Shown: positions 39,308 through 52,466, counted from the stretch's first letter. The stretch is 64,000 nucleotides of DNA from Engraulis encrasicolus (GCF_034702125.1 NC_085857.1:60071814-60135813); one strand, 5' to 3'. Notes: generated from the letters alone by a model not told the origin. Numbers and translations are program-made.

Positions 39308-41151
39308 TTTCTCTGCTCAGAGCAATGATGTATGATATATGATAAATGATATATGTTGTATATATATATATAGGCTATATCTCTTTTTAAAATAAAAATG
39401 GGAAAACCACAGAGCTTCTGCTCATGTTGGAATATTGACCTGGACATGTAATAACTGCATTTAGGCCTACAGGTAAACTCTGAACAACTTATCAACTACA
39501 ATTGATTCAAATTAGAACAATTTAGTAGATGTTGGGAATGGGGTTAATATCAGAAGGGGGAAATAACGTGCGTACTGGACCGAAGTGTTGGAATAATGTA
39601 CTTTTCAAATGGACTTTTTAAAGATGGCCTCTCAACGTTATTTCATTAATATTGCCGTGTTCTCCATTGTTATTGAATGTGTTACGCGTTGGTCCTGTTT
39701 TAAAAAACGTTCTGGTTGCTTTGTTTCAAGACGTTTTTGCAAGCTGGCAAGGTGGCTTGTGGAGAAACGAGAGGGTGTTCCGTGTTTGTCTTGGAAATGC
39801 GTCTCTGATTGGCTCACTCCTCCTGCTCTCGTGGAAACGCGTCTCTGATTGGCTCAGTCCTCCAGTTCTTGGAGAGAATGTAATGGGAAACAGAGTCGCC
39901 ACTTCCCCGGGTGGTACTGCACTATAGGGGCACCAACGGAGGCATGCAGGCTCCATTCAGGGCTGTGCTCTTTTGACAGCGACCCCTAGGCGAGCTGCAG
40001 GCACGGAGCAACCAGAGTGAGCTGGCTGTATGTATGAAGCTTTGTGCTGTGTGTGTACCTGAGAGTAGCAACCAGCTGATAGCTAAGCTAAGCTAGGTTT
40101 CGGGCCACCAGACGTTGCTTGTTTTGAAAACAAGCAGAAAAAAATTACTCGACATGTTTTTAGATAAATGGGTCGATATAAACCTTTGTGAGCAACGCCT
40201 TCTTTCGACGTGACGCAACACAGGAAGGCTTTCGTGATTCGCTCGTTTCTCTGCATTATTTATGTCAATTGGGAAACACCGGGAAACACAGCCAGGAGAG
40301 TTGACGCACCGCTATGAGAGCCTTGCAAGTGAGTTTAACTTGGGGTGACCGTCCGATCTTCGAAAGGAGTGAGTAAAACTGTGTTTTATTGGAAGTTGGC
40401 CTTTAAACTGCATGGACAATCTGCACCAGCTGCAAATCAGACCGCGTGTGTCCAGTACGAGAGCAAAATATAACAGGCTTCTAAGCACTGATGCCAACTT
40501 AGCGACTTCACTTCTATTCTTTTTTTTACTGCACGAACAATGGACTTAACACGAATGCACGGGCTCTGTAAAGTTTTCCAACACGGTTATGTTTTTTTAA
40601 AATCTCGTGCGCTGACTACAGTATGTTTATGCCGCTGTCATTCGGAAACGGCAACATGTTGGCAGACAACTTTCTCTTGTTGTTTGTGCCGCGCGGTAGC
40701 CTAGAGCTACCCTACATATCAACTAGTGAAGCGAGTACTCTCTCCACACGTCTCCCAGACTCGCAGAAGATGGTCGCTAGAAACTTTCATTCAAAAAGTC
40801 ACCGGATGACCAGAAAACTCGCTGTATATAACAACCAAATGTGCTCTACATTGATGGTTACCCGCCGCTCTGACTCAAAGGAAAATGTTTGCTTGGTCAC
40901 GAGGAAAGGTGGTCTGAATCAGAGCAAGGTGATGTGCTTTGCGCACGAGAACAAATCCTGAAATTGACAGTTTCTAAAAAGTTTTAAGAGATATTATCCG
41001 GTTTGTACCGATGCGGACAGTCAAGATACGATGCATCTCGATTTTATTTGCGTTTCTTACCGATGCAGACGTTTGCAAATCGATGCAACCGTACCGTACA
41101 GGTCGTATCGATTTTCCGATACGTATCAGTGAATCTTCCCTTCCCTAGTAG
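38886..41151 (-). repeat. 2.2 kb interspersed repeat, copy 2 (inverted)
   Basis: Reverse complement of 2484-4711 without its two insertions, but with an expanded (TA)n tract (39250-39302, 39360-39372) absent from copy 1. Runs from ggctgtgcacaaggctgcc to cttcccttccctagtag. Confidence 0.8.
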
Positions 41152-42021
41152 AGACCTGCCCGGCCCCATCTCTCAGAGTCGGACTCAGGAGGGGACGAAA
41201 GCTTTGCATGCGTTGGCTGGCTACTCAATGAGCGCAGCGCTCGAAACCGCCGCTACCCTGTTGTCACGGGACCATAACAAAGTTATCATCTCAGGCACAA
41301 TGCCAGGACAGCCAAAAATGTAAATGAAAATATTCTAAAAGTATGATCTTTGCAAAGCCATTAGGCTACGCAGGTCAGCGACATTAACGCAACACGATAA
41401 CCGTGCTTTTTCTGGCTAATATTTTAGGGAAGCAACAGCCCCAAACATCATGTGCAGCATGTTGCCACCTGTCACATGCTTATCTGCCCAAAACACCAGA
41501 AACGTGAGCTGCTTATAGTTAACCCTCATTCATGCTTGTCAGAATTTGAAACGGCCTGTACTTTTTTCCAGTAACATAGTTTGGGGAAACAGCAAGTAAG
41601 CTAACAGTGGTAGTCAGAGATTGTTTACAGGAAAGAACTTTGAGGTAGTTGTTAGCCCGTCAAGCCTTTCTATTCAAAATTGACTGGAAATGAAGGCTAG
41701 ATATTCTGCAAGCAATTGGTAGAAGTTTTAGTATCCATGTATTGTTGCTGTGCTGGTAAAAGCAGGACTACTTAGTAGCCAAGGTCTAATTGAAAAGGGG
41801 AAAAGTTCCCCGCACATTTGTTTGATTACAATCACGACGAACACGCTTCACATCGTACAGCATTGCCAGCACATTGTTCTGTCTTTCTCTCCCATCCCTC
41901 TCGCTCTCCCCCTCACCCCCAAAAAACGCATCTTCACCGGCATGCTCATTACAACAAGCGCCCAAAGTTCGGTTATTGGCACTTTTTAACTAAAGCTAAA
42001 CAGACATTGAATTGTTATTAA

Positions 42022-43643
42022 AGTGTTTATGAAACGAAAACAAACGGTCCCATTAAAGACTTGTTTTTTCTGATAGCATCGATGAGACTTTGAACCCAAT
42101 CATCCCAGAGGAACTTTTGAAAATGGCAACTCAAAGTGTGAATTCTGTGAAATTTGGTGTGACTAATGAGCTGGGCTGTGACATCAAAGAGGAGAGTCCC
42201 TGGTTTGCTAGTATGGCGATCTGAGAAAACAACACACATTTGATGGACCCACATCTTATAAAGGAACCAAAATTCTGATACAAACATCAGCGTGTCGAAA
42301 AACCACACATCCAACCTCATGAGAAAAAAAAACAGCAGCACAAATCTATTTCAGAGGCACTGATACATCTGCAGAAAGTGACATGTCTGACAGGCGAAGT
42401 GACGATTGTTGACATAGCCTGACAGTTCGTTTTGTTTATGGTTACGGTTGCTAAGGGCGCTTTGCCATGACCCAAAGATGACATGGCGTGTGTGTTTGTT
42501 GACAAATGGGGGGCATTTTGATTCAATTGTGCGATATAGTGTGATTGAAATGCATAGGCTACATGCAAAAATATCATCAACTAGAGAAAAAACGGAGGTA
42601 TTAGGCTGTTGGAAAAATACCCTAGATAGCCTGAGTCCTCAGCATATTTTTAGCGTTTATCATTATTATTATTTTTTGTGCTCAAAGTCACAGGCGTCGC
42701 GTGTCCCTCAGCCTGACTCTGAGGATGAGGTGTGTCCAAACGTCAGCCACACGTGCACCACAATACTAAAAACAAACAATCAACGCTTCAAAGTAGGCCT
42801 ACACTATGTGCATCTCCGTTTATTCGCTAAGCAGTAGCCCAGTCTGTGAGTTGGCTGTCCTCGACCGAGAGCACCACGCTGATGCGCGGATATCCTCCCA
42901 AAACCAATTTATTGACCAGTTGAATGGCAATCAACAAAAAGTCCATATTCCGAGAGCATTCACATCGGTTTGGCATGTAATGTGCATTACCCTTTCCTGA
43001 AAACAACATACAAAGCAGATGGACAAGGTAAAACGAGTAGCCTAAAGCAAAGCAGTGCACTCACCTGTCTTCGTGCCCGAGCAGTTAGAGGGGCAGTTTC
43101 AGTCTGCACGCCAGCGATGTCAATTGTTGGAACTGCTTGAGGCAATAGCATTCCCTTCAGTCCAACCATGCCCACGATCTCCACATTTGTGGTGAAGCTT
43201 GCTTCAAAACCACATATTGGATCCACAGAGTCCTAGCTTGTTTTAGCCTTCTCCTTGTCGGCCACAGTTCCATCATTCTTCACAGAAGGGAACTTGTGCA
43301 AAGATATTCCTTCTGTCAAGTAGCCATTTTTGCAGCTGGCACCGTTCGGCCCTCCAGCAACACACTGCTTGACACTGCGCTTTGTTTTGGTACTAGCCGC
43401 CATTGATCTGAACAAGGTGGAATGAGGTGAACTCACCCCTTCTATGTCACGCATATCATTTGCATAAAATTTGCATGTCACCGAAAAAAGTAAACATAAC
43501 ACTTTTTGGGAACGTTTTAACATGACTTTTAGGACAAAATAGCACCCAGACAATATCCCATTTTATTCACAAGGCTTAGAACTTTCAGAATCTGTCCTGG
43601 AAATGGTCAAATTCCTTTACTTTGTTTTCGTTTCATAAACACT
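42022..43643. mobile_element. TTAA-flanked, Kolobok-like element
   Basis: TTAA at 42018-42021 and 43644-43647. Ends agtgtttatgaaacgaaaac and gttttcgtttcataaacact are perfect inverted repeats of at least 20 bp. It carries a decayed THAP-domain frame (next entry). TTAA targets together with THAP domains are characteristic of Kolobok transposons. Confidence 0.75.
43050..43405 (-). pseudogene. Decayed THAP-domain fragment of the transposon
   Basis: On - the frame from 43402 reads CVAGGPNGASCKNG then GISLHKFP, the start of a THAP zinc finger (C-x-C and HxFP). Just downstream, after a TAG near 43233, CGFEASF and GLKGMLLPQAVPTI match the end of THAP domains. The middle part with the conserved Trp and second Cys is missing or scrambled. 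A possible donor (gacaggtgagt) follows near 43065. Non-functional. Confidence 0.65.
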
Positions 43644-43800
43644 TTAATATGTAGACTAAATGAAAAGAAAACAAGTTTTCTGTAAATATAGCCTACAACA
43701 GAGTAGTCTAACAGACAGGTTGTAATAGTGTCTGGGCCTACAATACATGATGGGTAGGCTACAATTAGTGCATAAAACAATCCAGCCTTAGTTTGACAAA

Positions 43801-44050
43801 TCGTGAGCTTAGAATTATAAGGTTCTATCTCCGTTTAGGGTAGTTCTGAGATATTGAGCATCAAAGTTTTTACATCCCAGCTGTTTTGTGATATAGAACG
43901 TTTTTATTTCATTAATAACAATGTAAAATAATACTTTTTTCACAAAAATAACACCACACAGGCATTAATAAGCATGTAATGGGTCAGATTATGTAAAAAA
44001 CTCAATTTTACCAAAAATGGAGATAGAACCTTATAATTCTCAGCTCACGA
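43801..44050. mobile_element. Palindromic MITE, 250 bp
   Basis: The ends tcgtgagcttagaattataa and ttataattctcagctcacga pair over about 32 bp with one mismatch. Confidence 0.8.
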
Positions 44051-45065
44051 AATATAATGTCATTGAATGCAGGTTTCCTCATATCACCGTGGTCATGGTA
44101 TATTCTTGAAAAATGAAATGTATAACATGGTTACTCAAGGCAGTTTTCTTTACTAGGCATGGATGTTCATCATTTAACACCCCCTTGTTTTTTTTTCTTT
44201 AAAAACAAAAAACAAAAACAAAACGACTTAATTAATAGTGATTGTGGCTAGTTAACCGTGAGTCAATTGTGGCATTTAGGCTATGTGAAGTAAGACTGTA
44301 CAAACTGTACTTGCCATCTATCTATCTATCTATCTACATCCTCCCCACGCCCTGCTGCAAAACTATCTCCATCCCTGCCTGCGCCACCATGGGTCTGAAG
44401 ACTCACCACCTCGCCTAATCGAATTCCTGCGGTAAACACTGACTTGCTTTACTCTACTACTACCATGCGCTTGGAATGACAATTATAGGCTGGCTACGCT
44501 ATGTGAACTAGACATCCAATAACATCATGGAGACTTGAGCCAGCTTACTTTGTTACTTTCATTGCGTCGCTAGTTTTTATTTTTTTTTACTTACTCGTAC
44601 ATCCATGTCAAACTCGTGTAGGGTCTTTGCGATGGCGTGGGCGTCATTATTAGGAAATGACAACTCCATCGTTTGTAGTTGCGAGCATCTGGCAAATGTC
44701 AGACAACTTCTGACAGCGTCCTATTCCTTCACTCACGCCGTTTTCGCTCCACCACCACTCCATTTCACCGTCACTACAGTTATGCTACTATTATTTGCAT
44801 TCACAGACACATAACCTTGCATTAACCACTGCCACATTCTTTTTTATCTGTCCAAAACCTACAAAACTTAAGTAATCCACGCTCATTGAAAATACTTTAA
44901 CAACACTAGTTCCAGCGCGGGCATCAAGCACGCAGCCAATGGATGTGAGGCTGCGTTATTGTGATTAACGGCCAGCCAATGGGTGTGGGCTACGTCATGA
45001 CGGTAGGCCTAATGTTCATGGGTAATGTAGGTGCCGTTTTAACGTTCATCAGACGGCAGCCACAG

Positions 45066-45350
45066 ATCTGCCGGGCATACACTGTGCGATATTTTCACTC
45101 ATGGGTATTAAGCTCCTGCTCACACGGCACGATGGAATTTCACTATTTAAAAGTTCACGTCTCACGTCTCACGACTCCTCACACTATACGAGCCGACAGT
45201 GGGATGCAAGCCAGGGAGCAGAGGAGGGAACATGCGCACCTGAGGTGGAAATGAGGTCGCGCTCAACAGCGAATAGCACAGCCCTATTCATTTGTGCATG
45301 TGAAGTGTCAAATCGGGTCGTAGCACTGCTTTAACTGTGCGATTTACGCA
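45066..45350. mobile_element. Truncated copy of the 49551-50062 MITE family
   Basis: It starts gccgggcatacactgtgcga and runs in parallel with 49551 onward (gggtatta/tgagctc, cacgactc), ending at about the gaccaggact block without the right inverted end. Confidence 0.7.
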
Positions 45351-45639
45351 CGAGCCATGACCAGGACTTTTTGTGAGTCCCCCTTTAAGTCATGTTCTAT
45401 ATATACTGTCATTTATCACAAATTAATTGTGCCCCACGTTTGAGTACCCCATCCAGTGTGCAAATAGCAATTTAAGTTGTGCCCTGACCAAAACAATACC
45501 TGACCTTAACCTGTCAGTAAATATATAGTTTTGAGAAATACCTTTTCCAGTTGGTTGATAGGCTATCAAATGTATGTAATAAATGAAAGAATAATAGCTG
45601 TACCCGGACCAAAACAATACCTAACCCTAACCTTTCAGT

Positions 45640-45800
45640 AAGATTTTTTTTTTGAGAAAAAAATATTTGAAATTAGAAAAATCTGAGAAAACACAAGACT
45701 GTGGAAACAACTGTGGGAATATAGAGCACTTCCGTGTGTCCATCGCGGAAAACAATTCTGTGTTCAGGGGCACGGAATTTTGGCAAGATCCATGTACATT
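45640..45800. repeat. Interspersed repeat, inverted copy at 61870-62050
   Basis: Shared phrases: gaaaacaattctgtgt with acacagaattgttttc, and ggaattttggcaaga with its near complement. Confidence 0.65.
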
Positions 45801-46274
45801 CCACGGTCGTGCCACTGAAGAAACGCCTGGTTAAATCGACAATTTACCCCTCAAACGGTGATACCCAGCCCCATTGTCATGTGTTACTTTCTATTTTTCT
45901 GAAAACGCACTTTTTTGTGTGTGTTACAGTCCACTGACTTTGATGCAGGCCTATTAAACGTGCTGAAATTGACATGGAATGCTTTGATGTCATTGTTTTC
46001 ATGCACAGTACATAATTCTGTATTTATACATAGCCTATAGACAAATTACATGCTTACCCAGGGCTACGTACAAAAGGATAAAATGAGCCCGTAAAAGGCA
46101 AGAAGCCATCTCCACCAACACAACCATCACTCATCACACATATGTAGGCACAGAGGTCATCTGCTGATCCTCAACAGGTCGGAAAATCTGAAAAATCTCG
46201 TCAATAAGATTGAACAAATCATTAAGGTGAATCAAAATGTTCACTTGTTGCAAACAAATCACAACTGACATTAA

Positions 46275-46419
46275 AGGTGGGGTTGCAGGTATGACATCAC
46301 GTTGGGGGAACTCCCCCAGGATTCTAAGGTTCTACATAGACTCCTATGAGCCTGCGGAACCCCCAACGTGATGTCATAATAGTACATTTTCTTAAAATGG
46401 TTAACCTGCAACCCCACCT
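46275..46419. mobile_element. TTAA-flanked palindromic MITE, 145 bp
   Basis: TTAA at 46271-46274 and 46420-46423; ends aggtggggttgcaggt and acctgcaaccccacct are perfect inverses. The interior cccccaacgtgatgtcat pairs as well. Confidence 0.85.
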
Positions 46420-46610
46420 TTAAACTCATTTGAGCTAAACAAACTCCGATAGCTTCAAATTCTCACATTGCGTTGTCATTCTTATGTCAAGGGATTAGAA
46501 TCACCTGCTAAAACAGTATTGCTCTCTAGATGGCAGTGGCAAACATCACTCTAATGCTATGTAGAGTTTCAATTGACACTCCTGCAGCTCAAACCACAGT
46601 CCTCAGCCAC

Positions 46611-46914
46611 CAGTGAATTTTGGTGCATCTGGCGACTTTTTTAAAACACACATTTTCAGTGACAAATTCATTGTTTTTCCACATAATTCTGACTGCACCG
46701 TCGTTAGAAGCGTTTCCCACGGTTAAGCAGGGCTGCAGATTATCTCTGATCTCCAAAAAGTACCGACTATTTGTACTTTGGACGAAGGCATGTGGGCACG
46801 TTTTCTGTAGATCTGTGTGTGACGCTGTGACGTCATACGTAATATTATGACGTCATCTAACGACTTTTCAGCGAGCCCATAGCGACTTTGGCTGATTTTC
46901 TTTTGGCAACACAG
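46611..46914. mobile_element. hAT-type MITE, second copy of the 1854-2218 family
   Basis: It shares ctgatctccaaaaagta and gctgattttcttttggcaac with copy 1, with an internal deletion near the left end. Flanking direct repeats are cctcagccac on both sides. Confidence 0.75.
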
Positions 46915-48034
46915 TCCTCAGCCACTGAAGCCACTAGTGGGAGTTATCCTGCTCAGATGACTTTCTCGCTTCATTTAAATGTGCCTTTAGGTATACCCAC
47001 AGGGACATAAACAGCCTACATGAACAGTTTTAGAGCAGTGGGCAAAACAAGTCTAAAGTCACTAGACAAGATGACTTTTTGTGATTGGTTGATGAAACAC
47101 CAAGAAAGCCAAATGAGCTTGTCATCACAGGAATGCACAGGCTTCTTGACCCTTCTCCTCACTTCACCAGTTACCTACACGAGCCAGAGCTTCACCCACT
47201 GTGCTACAATACTAACAGGATGCAATGTTCATGCAATACAGAGACATTTGACACTTTCAGTAAAGAGACACTGCCATCCTTACAAATGATTATGTGACAC
47301 TGCTATTGCCTTGAACAAACACAGAAGAAACATATTGTGCACTGTGACAAAAATCACCGTAAAAATAATATGTTGAAGAGAAGAGAAGGATGAACGAAGA
47401 AAAAGAGCCACACAATGAACAGGTGCATTAGAAAGGCATGTATACTCGAAGACACGTTTTTACCAAAGTTAATGTTGTACATATTTGAATGGTGGTTTTT
47501 GTAGGTGCTATAGCATGACAGACTTACCGTGCTGTTGAGTGCTGCCGAGTATGACGCAGCAGCTCAGCTCTGACCAATATAGCAGTTGTGGTTATGGCTG
47601 ACATGCAGGAACAGAAACTTGTAAAAGGCTTGACCAGAGAATCGTATGAGAGAGAGAGAGAGAAAAATCAGGCGGGTTCTTTTCCACTTTATGTCGGGTG
47701 AACACTGCTTTAGGAGCCCTTCTATTAGGAGACCTTCGGATTTGTGAAGTTGAGAATAAATGGAGTCCCCTTAGCGCTGTAGATGAAGAGAAAAGGACTG
47801 GTGGTGCTAGTTTCAGTTGGACACTTTATACATTTTTTGATAGATTTTGATACTATTGACATTAACATTATCCTAGTAAATTAGATTGACTTAACTGGCA
47901 GAAAATAATCTTGCCTGTTGTGTTGGTCTAGTCAGTGTCAGAACACATACGATGTAACATTTATATGTCATATAATGGTGAAATATTTTAAAAGGTCACA
48001 CCATGCATAGGTTCTTTATTATTACACAGACACA

Positions 48035-48075
48035 GGCACACTGAGGAAGGCAGAACGCCGAAACGCGTTAATAAA
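48035..48075. repeat. Repeat tail with gaaggc...gaaacgcgt motif
   Basis: The phrase actgaggaaggcagaacgcc followed by gaaacgcgttaataaa resembles a 3' tail of dispersed vertebrate repeats; a related phrase is at 30280-30302. Confidence 0.4.
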
Positions 48076-49550
48076 TAAATGAATAAGAATAAAAATGGTG
48101 CGGTTTCTCATTTTTTAGTTTTTCAATATTTTGGTCAGCACTCTCAAAAGAAGAAAAACTTGTTGGGTGAAGCCTGCTCCAACCTTTATGAACTTTTATG
48201 TCATATAATAGGGAATAGTTGTGGCAGGCCTAAAAATCTGTCCTCTGATCACAACACTTTATCTGTTTAGGGTCATTACCTAAGCTAGTTTTAAGAACAG
48301 ATTTTGACATGCCCATAGACGACAATTACATTTAAAGCTAGTTGAGACAAAATCCAAATTAGCCAAATAACAGACACAGCAGTAAACATAGAAAATGGTT
48401 AAAAACCACTCTGCTTTATTGCAGACAATTCAGAAAAGGTTCAAAATAGTGCACTTGTCCTTTAAATAATACAGGTGTTTTTTTTTAGGAGAGATTATAA
48501 AATCCACAGACATGCTGTATATAAACTTTGAGTATGTCAACCTAGTTGATAAATGTTTATGAGATGTGAACTACAGTATACACTGATCCGAGGAAATAAC
48601 TGGAAGTAGAGTGACCGCCATTGACTAGGCCACTCTTATTCCAGTCACGCTAAGCTCCTCCTTAGCTCCCCAGGGTAAGATGGTTGACTAGTGTAGACGA
48701 ACGCTGGTCTTCAGTCCAGTCTTCAAAAGCTTACCCTTCTACGCTGCTTTTGACGAGAGTCCAAAAGTTTAATGCCGAAGTTTACTTTAGTAATTCAGCG
48801 CCCTTAACCTGCCTCCCAGGCAAGGTTCTAGTCGGACAGTTAAACTGAGTTACGGGAGGTAAAATAACTCGGTGATGAATTGTAAAAGCGAAGGATGGAA
48901 AGACAGGATGTGCACAGGTGTGCGCCGCCTTTTACAATCCTGGAGGACAGCGTGAAAAAAAGGGCTGCCTTTTTCCCCTTTGACAGGGATGGCAAAATTA
49001 CTTTGGGAATTGTACTTCAACGATAAAACCCCCCGTAGGAGAGGACACTCGAACGAGTGACTGAAAGAGAACAAGGCTTTTTTGAACTTTGTAAGTGAAA
49101 CCATAATTTATTTAGCGAACTTGTTTTGGTGAAATGCCAGTTAGCCCGCCCATAGGTCTATTCAGTATAGCCTGTGTTTCGCCTACATGTCCTACTTAAA
49201 TGCTTCATTAATTTATAAATTATGTCAGTTCATGATATACAGTAGCTTCATCAATCACCGGTGGCCACTGTCTGACATCGTCAATCCATGAAACTTTATT
49301 CAGCCTGTCAGTTCGATGGTCTCAGTCACCAGAATTTATTAGCGCACAGCAACTATTCATAGATGGCATAACAAGAACGGCACTCCAGCAATGCCGGCAG
49401 CACAAGATGGCAGTGCCCAAAAATCGCTTCTCGGATCGGTGTATAAGCTAAGGGTCGCAACATAATTGGTCTAATTCCATAGTGCCTATCAATATCATAA
49501 TTTTCAAAGGCCAATCATATATGTGTTTTCTGTGCTTTTTGTTCTCTTAA

Positions 49551-50062
49551 GCCGGGCATACACTGTGCAACATTTTCAGTCGTGGGTATTGAGCTCATGC
49601 TCACACTGCACGAGGAAATTTCGCGATTTAAAAGTTCATATCTCACGACTCACCTCCTCACACTATACGAGCCAACGGCCTGATGCGAGCAGAATGGTCC
49701 GACTGTGCGACACGACATGCATGTTTCCCGGGGCTGCAGAGGAGGGAACATGAGCACATGAGGTGGAGATGAGGACGCGATCAAGAGCGAATCGCACTGC
49801 CCTATTAACTTGTGAATGTGTTGTGTCAAATCGGGTCGTAGCACTGCTTTAACTGTGCGATTTGGTCACGCTGCACAACCAGGATTTCAAACAGTTTTGA
49901 TTTTCTTGCGACCCTGCGATTGCATGATCGTGAGGCGAAATCGTTACCCCATGTACACTGCACGATGCGAGACTCACGATTGACCTGCAAGAAATCGTCC
50001 CGTCTCCCAAAGAGTCGTGCGAGTGCCAAATCGGGGCAAAAGTCGCACAGTGTATGCCCAGC
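49551..50062. mobile_element. TTAA-flanked TIR element, 512 bp
   Basis: TTAA at 49547-49550 and 50063-50066; ends gccgggcatacactgtgc and gcacagtgtatgcccagc are inverse apart from one base. Confidence 0.85.
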
Positions 50063-50216
50063 TTAACGTTCAGTCAGGCACGCGCTACCAGCCAATTTGG
50101 CTAGTGGATGATATTTTCTACCAGCCAAGATGTAATTTCACCCGCATTTGGCGGGTTGGCGTGTGTTTAATTTAGAGCATGAAGTTTTGCATCAGCCCCA
50201 GACAACTTGAGCGACA

Positions 50217-50925
50217 AAACAACAAGGAGGAGAAAGTCATATTTCATTTTTACGCTGTACACGCCCCTTTTAAAACGTGCTCTATGTGGGGATTTTGGCC
50301 TCGCGCGCAGACTATCCGTGTTAAATGGAAAGATGGTGTACTGTCTGACCTGTCACTGCCGTCCCGTTGACTGTCAGGATTTGGCCTGTTGAAATTTTTC
50401 AGATTTTTGGCTTAAAATCAGGGAGCTTTGCCGTTTTTTGTAGCTGACAGGTATGCTGTTCTAGCAAAAACGTTTAAAAAAAACAATGGAAGCTTGTTAC
50501 GCAAGCAGTGAAGCACTGGACGCGCTCTCTTTCGATTATATACCCTATTCTTTCAAAAAATGTCTGAATGTCATAAAAATAAGTTCTTTGCACTGTCCGT
50601 AATTATAACATATGAAAACTGTATCCACATAGAATAAATAAAGTCTTCAATTTCAATAATCCACGTTACAAATCTGCGAGCCGCCGTGCAAATGTCCAAA
50701 CAAAGTCTCTCGTGGCTGAGCTCAACTGATGCTGTTGTTTCTGGTGTGAGTTTCCTTTTTATTGAGATTAGGTCAAAACTTTGTTATGATTCACGGTGTA
50801 ATGCACAAAGTCAGAGAATGCTTCAGTAGCGTATGTGCTGGACCAAACAGGGAAATGAAGTTCTGCAACACTGATGCTTCATGGTGAAGCGAGAGTCCCA
50901 AACGTGCCACTCAATTCATGAGATC
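50217..50925 (+). repeat. Interspersed repeat, copy 2
   Basis: Uninterrupted partner of 34637-36290; see that entry. Confidence 0.7.
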
Positions 50926-51172
50926 ATCAAACAGTATTGCGTACCTTTACTTTCCTCACACGCCGATGTAACCATCTGCGTAAGAACCATGCAATACTTT
51001 GTTTGCACACCTTGTCTTGTTTCTTGGCTCGCAGTGGCTGTGTCGAAGACAAAGTTTTAATCCTTTTCCGTCTACAAAGGCTAGAACTAGGGTACTCTAA
51101 GGCACAAAAACAGCCCCCCTCACATGAGCTCTCACACAGTGGTGTGTTTGTGTGCACATATGTACTTGTGTA

Positions 51173-51177
<5 letters not shown>

Positions 51178-51246
<69 letters not shown>

Positions 51247-51270
51247 TGTGCGTGCGTGTGTGTGTGTGTA
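51178..51270. repeat. (GT)n upstream of the pre-SAM linker exon
   Basis: GT run with gcgtgc interruptions near the exon. Confidence 0.95.
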
Positions 51271-51277
51271 TGTGTAG

Positions 51278-51375
51278 GATCTGTGTCCACACCTCCAGAG
51301 GGTGTGCCAGCTCCTGCTCGACAGTTTGTGGATCCACTTCTACAGCGGAAGGAGGAGGCTTCAGCTGAGAGCAAG
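51278..51375 (+). CDS. caskin1: caskin1 exon: linker between LLATVLSQ block and SAM1
   Basis: The exon starts after tgtgtag (51271-51277) and ends at donor gtggga (51376). It is 98 nt, phase 1 to 0. The split Gly codon is completed here, followed by SVSTPPEGVPAPARQFVDP and LLQRKEEASAESK. The PPEG-VPA-ARQ-V-K-E-AS-E-K spacing parallels the mammalian Caskin1 linker just before SAM1, and the end runs straight into the SAM1 exon without a missing piece. It is charged and proline-containing, so probably flexible. GT arrays lie on both sides (51178-51270 and 51389-51508). This is the only internal exon whose downstream flank is GT rather than CA. Confidence 0.84.
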
Positions 51376-51385
51376 GTGGGACAAG

Positions 51386-51512
<127 letters not shown>

Positions 51513-51714
51513 CGTGCCTGTTAGTGCCTGTTAGTGCCTGTTCTTGTGTGTGTTTGTGTGTTCCAGCTGAAAGAAAAGCTGTCAAGTCCAGATCAGTAGA
51601 TGTGTTGTGTTCATTTACTTTGTTTGTCAGTCAAATCCAGAGAAGGAGATGTGTTACATTCAGGCAGTTTTTCGTCACCAGCTCTTGCTTGGCACCAGAG
51701 TAGCAGAAGTAGAT

Positions 51715-52270
51715 GTAGAGTAATAGAGTAGTAGGCTAGTAGAGTATTAGTAGCTTTTATAAAATATGTTACATTCATTATGTAGTTTTGTCAACCACAA
51801 CCACGGAAGCTCCCAGCTGTAAATTTGACTTTTCAACAACTTGACCATGAAACAGTAGAACAGAAAAGAGTATAATAGAGTAGAATAGAACAGAATAGAG
51901 TAGAGTAGAGTAGAGTAGAATAAAATAGAATAGAATAGAATAAAATAGAATAGAAAAGAACCTCACAGTTTGATACAATGGACGGAAGCTCCCAGCTGTA
52001 AATTTGACTTTTCAACCACTTGACCATGAAACAGTAAAACAGAATAAAGTAGAATAGAGTCGAGTAGAATAGAATAGAATAGAATAGAACACTACAGTAA
52101 GTAAGTAAGAGTAATTTATTAGAATTTAACTGTAGAGTGGTAGAGTACAGTAGAAGAGTAGAGTAGAGCAGTACAATTGAGTAGAATAGAGTAGTAGAAG
52201 AGTAGAGTAAAGAGTAGTAGAATAGAGTGGTAGAATAGACAAGAGTAGTAGAGTACAGTACAGTACAGTT
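51715..52270. repeat. TAGAG/AGAAT minisatellite with duplicated flank
   Basis: Irregular gtaga/gaatagaat units. The phrase ggaagctcccagctgtaaat occurs twice (51805 and 51984), followed both times by the repeat, so a larger unit of about 179 bp was duplicated. Confidence 0.85.
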
Positions 52271-52287
52271 AACACAAATAGAACAGT

Positions 52288-52466
52288 ATTGGCTGACATG
52301 ATTCTGTCTTTCTGTTCCATCCTCCTGTTCTTCCTGTTTGGTCATTGGTGATTGGCTGACAGGATTCTATCTCTCTCATTGATTGGCTGGCAGGATTCTG
52401 TCTCCCTGTTCTAGAACACAAAGGCTGCCATTAATTGGCTGACAGGATTCTGTCTCCCTGTTCTAG
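52288..52466 (+). repeat. Tandem copies of the SAM1 exon edge
   Basis: attggctgacaggattc or a one-base variant starts at 52288, 52351, 52382 and 52434; the true exon has it at 52486. The last two steps are both 52 bp and each unit ends with the acceptor-like ctgttctag. The nearest copy reads NTKAAINWLTGF in frame before a stop; the exon reads [12 protein letters not shown]. Confidence 0.9.

Noticed and set aside
42986..43553. A host THAP protein gene on the - strand
   Set aside because: It lies between transposon ends, contains a stop and lacks the middle of the domain.
51560..51595. Possible extra exon after ttccag (LKEKLSSPDQ)
   Set aside because: A stop follows at once, no GT donor is in place, and the flanking exons already join in frame and match Caskin without a gap. 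It may be another exon-edge remnant of the 51278-51375 exon, but the similarity is too weak to claim.
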